This document shows positions 59,799-64,000 of a stretch of 64,000 bases of DNA, piece by piece (position 1 is the stretch's first letter; every line of letters starts with the position of its first letter). The position numbers were made by a program, and so were the translations under genes. The notes below the pieces were generated by a model. It was not told the DNA's origin, did not search any database, and worked only from the letters and a program-made list of their open reading frames with translations. Source of the stretch: Chitinophagaceae bacterium UBA1953 (lineage in GTDB: Bacteria > Bacteroidota > Bacteroidia > Chitinophagales > Chitinophagaceae); the NCBI GenBank assembly GCA_002336115.1, contig DDEN01000050.1:124001-188000 (forward strand). The letters run 5' to 3'.

Positions 59799-62700
59799 TT
59801 AAAAGGTTAAGTTCAAACCAAAATTATAAGTGGCCGAAAGTGGGTAAACATTTGCATCCATTCCTCTGGCAAGAGTTCCTCCGCCTGCAATTTCAGGTGA
59901 GAATCCTCTGTACTTAAATAAATTAACTGCGTTTTGTGCGCTGGCATATACTCTCAGTTTTTTGATGTGTATCCTGTCAAGTACTGCCATTGGAATAGCA
60001 TATCCCAACTGAATATTTCTGATACGGAAATAACTACCGTCTTCCACATAAAAAGTATTTGGCAGGTAGTTTTGACCACCACCTATATTTACAGAAGGGT
60101 AATAGTTGGAAGTACCTTCCCCATGCCAGCGATTCTTATAAAATTCCTCAGTGAAATTTTCATTACCATAACGCCAGCCCAGATTTGCATTATAAATTTT
60201 TACACCTGCTACACCCTGGAAATCGATAGCAAAGTCAAAGTTTAAATAAGAGCATGCTGTATTAATTCCATACTGATATTTAGGATGAGGACTTCCCATA
60301 TCTATCAAATCTTTTTTATCAATAGTGCCATCCTTGTTTTGATCTACATAAATAAAATCGCCGGGCTGTGCTGTTGTTTTCTGAGCTGATGCTGCAACTT
60401 CTGATGCGTTTTGGAAAATACCAGACACCTGGTAACCAAAAAACTCTCCAATAGGCACCCCTTGGTAAGTACGTGTAGCAGTAGCTCCGCCTGTTAATCC
60501 GCTACCTCCTCCACTTATTATTGCGGAAGGACCACCCGCAACTTTCAATACAATGTTATTGTTGTAAGTAAGGTTACCGCCAACAGAATAATTGAAATTT
60601 TTACCAATATTGTCCTTCCAGGTAAAATTCAATTCAATCCCACGGTTCCTGAATGTTGCCTGGTTGCCGTTAATACCGCCATTCATTCCAACAGAACTTA
60701 ATATAGGCATTACAAAAACTGCATCTTTTGTAAGTTTATTGTAATACGAAGCTTCAACAAAGAGCCTGTTGTTTAATAGCCCCGCTTCAAAGCCTATGTC
60801 TGTACCTACACCAACTTCCCAACGAAGTACAGGGGGCACAACTGTTGCAATATTTTGAGCTGTAGAAGTACTACCATTACCCCATACTGCAACCGGATAC
60901 CCGGATACTGTAAGCTGTGTTACGCCAATAGGTACATCCTTATTTCCGATTTTACCCCAGCTACCCCTGATTTTTAATGTATTGAATACCTTTTGGTTTG
61001 CCATGAATTTTTCATTAGAAATAAGCCATGATGCACCGAAAGATGGGAAATAGCCCCAACTGGTAAATTTTGATGAACCATCAGCACGCAATGAAGCCAT
61101 GAAAAAATACTTGCTCAGAAATGAATAGTTCAACCTTCCAAAATAAGAATTACTTGTTTCTAACGCCCCCCCATCTCCTGTGCTTCGGGTAGAATCGTTT
61201 CCTAAACTAAGGTATAGTGTTGCATCGGAATAATAAGGAACACTGTTTGCAGTACCATACAAACTGCTCGATTTTGTTCGTTGAGCCGACTGTCCGGCTA
61301 TCATTTTTAAACTGTGATCGCCAAACTTGTTTTCGTAAGCAAGTGTATTTTCCAATATCCAGTAGCGGGAAGCCGACTGTGATTTGGTGAGAGAGCTGTA
61401 AGTAGTATTTCTTTGCGAAAGAGTTGCAGAATAAACAGGAGTAAATGACCTCACTTCCCCTTGCCCTATTTCACCGCCACCTGTTGTTTTCCATGTAAAA
61501 TGCTTGGCAAATTTTGCTTCAATATATGCACCACCATTATAACGATATGTTTTTGATTTTTGATTAAAGAAGTCAATTGTTGCCTGTGGATTGTAATTAT
61601 TACCGCCACCTAATTTGTAATCATTAGGATCACCATAAGTACCATCAGAGTAAAAAACAGGAACAACAGGGCCGGCCGTAAACAATTGCCTGAATATTGA
61701 GCCGTTAATATCATTAGACTGCATAAAAGAACCTGCAATATTGTACCCAACTTTCAGAAAAGTCTTAGGCTGAAAATCGGTTTGCATGCGTGCAGTATAA
61801 CGCTTAAAATTATTTGTTTCAACAATACCATCCTGGTTTAGATACCCAAGCGATAGTGAATAGGAGGCTTTTTCAGTACCGCCATTGAAAGACAATTGAT
61901 GTGTTGCGATTGAAGCACTTCTCAAAATCTGATGATACCAGTCGGTACCTTCGGAATACTGTGCAGGATCAAGAAATGCAGGGTTGTGATTGATAACAGC
62001 TAACTCATTTACCATGGTTGCATATTCTTGAGCATTTGCCATTTTAATCTGGTTAGTAACCGTTTGCCAGCCATAAGCCACATTATAATTAACGCTTGAC
62101 TGATTTGCCTTTCCTTTTTTTGTTGTAATTAATATTACGCCATTAGCAGCCCTTACACCATAAATAGATTCTGAAGCAGCATCTTTCAAAACACTCACAC
62201 TTTCAATATCAGCAGGATTTAAAAAGCTTATATCACCAAACCAAATTCCATCCACAACAAACAGCGGAGTTGATGAGCCTGATACAGTTCCAATGCCTCG
62301 AAGAGTAATTTGTGGTGATGCACCAGGAGAGCCATAATTTGATACCTGTAATCCTGGAATTTTCCCCTGTAAGGCGCTGGCAGCATTAGGACTTCCCTGT
62401 TTAACAAGTTCGTCGCCTTTTATCTGGTTAACAGAGCCTGTTATTTCAACTTTTCTCAAAGAACCATATCCTATAACCACCACTTCATCCATTTTGCGAG
62501 TTGACTGAACAAGTTTTACTGTGATTTGCTGGCGGCCATCTACTGCTACTTCCTGTGTTTCGTACCCTACTGCAGAAATTACCAATACAGCGTTATCCGG
62601 AACCGTTAATGAAAAATTACCATTTGCATCTGTGGCAGTTCCTTCCGGGCTGCCTTTCACTTTTACAGAAGCAGATGTACCTTCACCAGCTTCGTTTGTG

Positions 62701-63092
62701 ATGCGACCGGTTACACGAATATCTGCATCGGCCGGGTCTGAAGAACGCAACGCAATCAGGTTATCATCAAGATGCTTGTAGCTGATTGAAGTTCCGGTAA
62801 ATAATTGTGTCAAAACTTCATTTAATGGTGCATTTTGTAAGTTAATTGTCACTCTTTGCTTTAAATCTTTCATTTGAGTATTGTAGAGAAATCGAAAATT
62901 CCCCTGTTTCTCAATCGTATTCAGCAATTGTGAAATTTCTGTGTCGTTTGCTTTGAGCGTGATTGATTGTGCATCAAGGCCGGCAAAAGCATGAAACGTG
63001 CAGTAAACAGTAAGTAATAAAGTAAGTTTCATTATCAAGAACGGCTTTTTCAGGGCACTTAGTCGCCCGTTATTAAAATTCAATTTTTTCAT
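59799..63092 (-). CDS. SusC/RagA-family TonB-linked outer-membrane transporter with STN domain
   Basis: A 1097-residue protein. After a signal peptide comes a secretin/TonB short N-terminal (STN) domain (about residues 48-118, with NFRFLYNTQMKDLKQRV). A carboxypeptidase-like domain follows (about 128-208, with GRITNEAGEGTSASVKVKGS), then the plug (MDEVVVIGYGSLRKVEITGSVNQ) and a 22-strand barrel ending NFGLNLTF. The STN domain is the signalling part found in receptors that act through FecR-type anti-sigma factors, and a FecR gene lies 164 bp upstream. The transporter imports oligosaccharides bound by SusD with TonB energy. Confidence 0.96.
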   Translation of the reverse strand: MKKLNFNNGRLSALKKPFLIMKLTLLLTVYCTFHAFAGLDAQSITLKANDTEISQLLNTIEKQGNFRFLYNTQMKDLKQRVTINLQNAPLNEVLTQLFTGTSISYKHLDDNLIALRSSDPADADIRVTGRITNEAGEGTSASVKVKGSPEGTATDANGNFSLTVPDNAVLVISAVGYETQEVAVDGRQQITVKLVQSTRKMDEVVVIGYGSLRKVEITGSVNQIKGDELVKQGSPNAASALQGKIPGLQVSNYGSPGASPQITLRGIGTVSGSSTPLFVVDGIWFGDISFLNPADIESVSVLKDAASESIYGVRAANGVILITTKKGKANQSSVNYNVAYGWQTVTNQIKMANAQEYATMVNELAVINHNPAFLDPAQYSEGTDWYHQILRSASIATHQLSFNGGTEKASYSLSLGYLNQDGIVETNNFKRYTARMQTDFQPKTFLKVGYNIAGSFMQSNDINGSIFRQLFTAGPVVPVFYSDGTYGDPNDYKLGGGNNYNPQATIDFFNQKSKTYRYNGGAYIEAKFAKHFTWKTTGGGEIGQGEVRSFTPVYSATLSQRNTTYSSLTKSQSASRYWILENTLAYENKFGDHSLKMIAGQSAQRTKSSSLYGTANSVPYYSDATLYLSLGNDSTRSTGDGGALETSNSYFGRLNYSFLSKYFFMASLRADGSSKFTSWGYFPSFGASWLISNEKFMANQKVFNTLKIRGSWGKIGNKDVPIGVTQLTVSGYPVAVWGNGSTSTAQNIATVVPPVLRWEVGVGTDIGFEAGLLNNRLFVEASYYNKLTKDAVFVMPILSSVGMNGGINGNQATFRNRGIELNFTWKDNIGKNFNYSVGGNLTYNNNIVLKVAGGPSAIISGGGSGLTGGATATRTYQGVPIGEFFGYQVSGIFQNASEVAASAQKTTAQPGDFIYVDQNKDGTIDKKDLIDMGSPHPKYQYGINTACSYLNFDFAIDFQGVAGVKIYNANLGWRYGNENFTEEFYKNRWHGEGTSNYYPSVNIGGGQNYLPNTFYVEDGSYFRIRNIQLGYAIPMAVLDRIHIKKLRVYASAQNAVNLFKYRGFSPEIAGGGTLARGMDANVYPLSATYNFGLNLTF

Positions 63093-63256
63093 ACATGTTA
63101 TTTTAGTAGCTCATTTTTAGGAAACATTATAGTTTCCGGAAGTAACGTTTAAAGACAAGGAAATGCGTTCATTTCCGCTTCGTATAAAAAAACTACGACG
63201 AGTTTAAGAAGATAAGCATAGCAATCAGTTTTTAGTTAAAACGCAGTATATAAATA

Positions 63257-64000
63257 TTAGTAAATGATTACTTTATTCCCCCGCAAAGAATATTTAAAAC
63301 CAAATGAAAACTCAAGCGCTTCAAGTGCTTTCTGCAAAGTCTCATTAACAAACGTCCCTTTCATCATCAGGTTTTTTGCAGATTCATTTTTGAATTCAAT
63401 TTCAATATCATACCACCTCTCAAGCTTTTTGGCAACTTCACTAAACGGTTCATCTTTAAATGAAAGCTTGTTCTTAACCCATGCGGCTTCTACAGCTACA
63501 GAATCATTAAACTGGTATGTTAAAGGTTTAATGGCTACTTCAACCATTTTGCCACGAACTGGCTGAATTGTTTCAGGTTTTTTTTGTAACTCCTCCTGAG
63601 ATGAAACATTTTCTACCAGCAATTTTTCATTTGGGTGGATTACCCATTTTTCGCCCCTACCTTTTACTAACACTTCCACAACTCCCCTTATAAGGCTGGT
63701 TTCTACTATTTTGTCAGTTGGATAACTTCGTACATTAAACTGTGTACCCAACACTCTTACATCAATTGCTTTGGTATGAATAATAAACGGCTTGTGTGGA
63801 TTTTTTACAACATCAAAAAAAGCCTCACCGGTAAGATAAACTTCCCTCTGTTTTTGTCCGAAATCTTTACCGTAATTAAGTTTACTGCCTGCATTTAACC
63901 ACACTGTTGATCCATCAAGCAATTGTATTTGAGTGCGGCTGCCATTTCTGGTACTAACTTCATTATTGATTTCAACAGCAGCCGTTTCAGTCGGGCGATT
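63257..64000 (-). CDS. FecR-family anti-sigma factor (partial, cut by window edge)
   Basis: The frame stays open to base 64000, so only the C-terminal 247 residues are visible. Motifs of the FecR domain are RNGSRTQIQLLDGSTVWLNAGSKLNYGKDFGQKQREVYLTGEAFFDV, KPFIIHTKAIDVRVLGTQFNVRSY and a C-terminal STN-like part with SFKDEPFSEVAKKLERWYDIEIEFKN. FecR proteins sit in the inner membrane and hold an ECF sigma factor inactive until the STN-containing receptor signals. The receptor is encoded next at 59799-63092. The sigma factor gene should lie just beyond the window. Confidence 0.93.
   Translation of the reverse strand, partial: NRPTETAAVEINNEVSTRNGSRTQIQLLDGSTVWLNAGSKLNYGKDFGQKQREVYLTGEAFFDVVKNPHKPFIIHTKAIDVRVLGTQFNVRSYPTDKIVETSLIRGVVEVLVKGRGEKWVIHPNEKLLVENVSSQEELQKKPETIQPVRGKMVEVAIKPLTYQFNDSVAVEAAWVKNKLSFKDEPFSEVAKKLERWYDIEIEFKNESAKNLMMKGTFVNETLQKALEALEFSFGFKYSLRGNKVIIY

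Noticed and set aside
62521..62781. 86-residue plus-strand frame inside the SusC gene
   Set aside because: It is a shadow of the SusC reading frame, which has clear domains throughout.
1..64000. CRISPR array or prophage
   Set aside because: No regular repeat-spacer pattern, Cas gene, or phage structural or terminase gene was seen.

Overview
The window looks like a chromosomal segment of a Bacteroidota bacterium, most likely Chitinophagaceae. Pointers are SusC/SusD pairs, lipoproteins with SCKK-type lipoboxes, promoters of the form TTTG-N19/20-TAnnTTTG, GH127/GH51/GH2 glycosidases, a Nudix-type arabinose regulator, and a leuC-leuD-leuA/cimA-leuB operon with a divergent LysR gene. No tRNA, rRNA or CRISPR array was seen.

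Positions 1-13,000 are an accessory region. Low-GC genes, mostly on the minus strand, are separated by long imperfect palindromes. A repeat found at about 3121, 6043 and 12803 carries a well-formed Bacteroidota promoter and ends in a fixed GTT, after which unrelated genes begin. Those genes encode a VOC protein plus methyltransferase, a ZipA-like protein, and a HEPN protein followed by a lipoprotein. In four units the bases at the start are the reverse complement of the bases after the gene, as expected for integron gene cassettes with attC sites. No integrase is present in the window. Two of the arrays lie between a gene and a diverged copy of part of that gene's 3' region. This is the best candidate here for an undescribed system. 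Between the arrays are an FN3 protein, a 21-bp tandem repeat, a MarR regulator, a VOC protein and a DUF6515 protein.

Positions 13,000-28,700 hold a PAS histidine kinase with a frameshift, a YdeI-like protein, a GH2 beta-glucuronidase and GH2 beta-galactosidase pair, the leucine operon, and a HAD hydrolase. The leucine operon is interrupted by an S23-type four-helix-bundle gene flanked by inverted repeats. It is preceded by a divergent LysR regulator with a 15-bp palindromic site.

Positions 28,700-43,100 hold a possible nucleotidyltransferase toxin pair and then a complete L-arabinose/arabinan system. On the minus strand this runs GH51, aldose epimerase, two-subunit transketolase, araB, araD, GH127, araA and a sodium symporter. 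It is divergent from a Nudix-type AraR. The genes would release arabinose, import it, convert it to xylulose-5-phosphate and feed the pentose phosphate pathway.

Positions 43,400-54,100 are mostly housekeeping: SirB1-like, CsaA, Ogt, Cdd, LepB, an alpha/beta hydrolase, an NtrC-like regulator without its DNA-binding domain, DUF4846, PdhB, a saccharopine dehydrogenase-like protein, a sirtuin and a SRPBCC protein.

Positions 54,388-64,000 are a polysaccharide utilisation locus: a FecR anti-sigma factor cut by the window edge, an STN-containing SusC, SusD, two LamG lipoproteins and a PF10091 glucanase. Beta-1,2-glucan is the suggested substrate.
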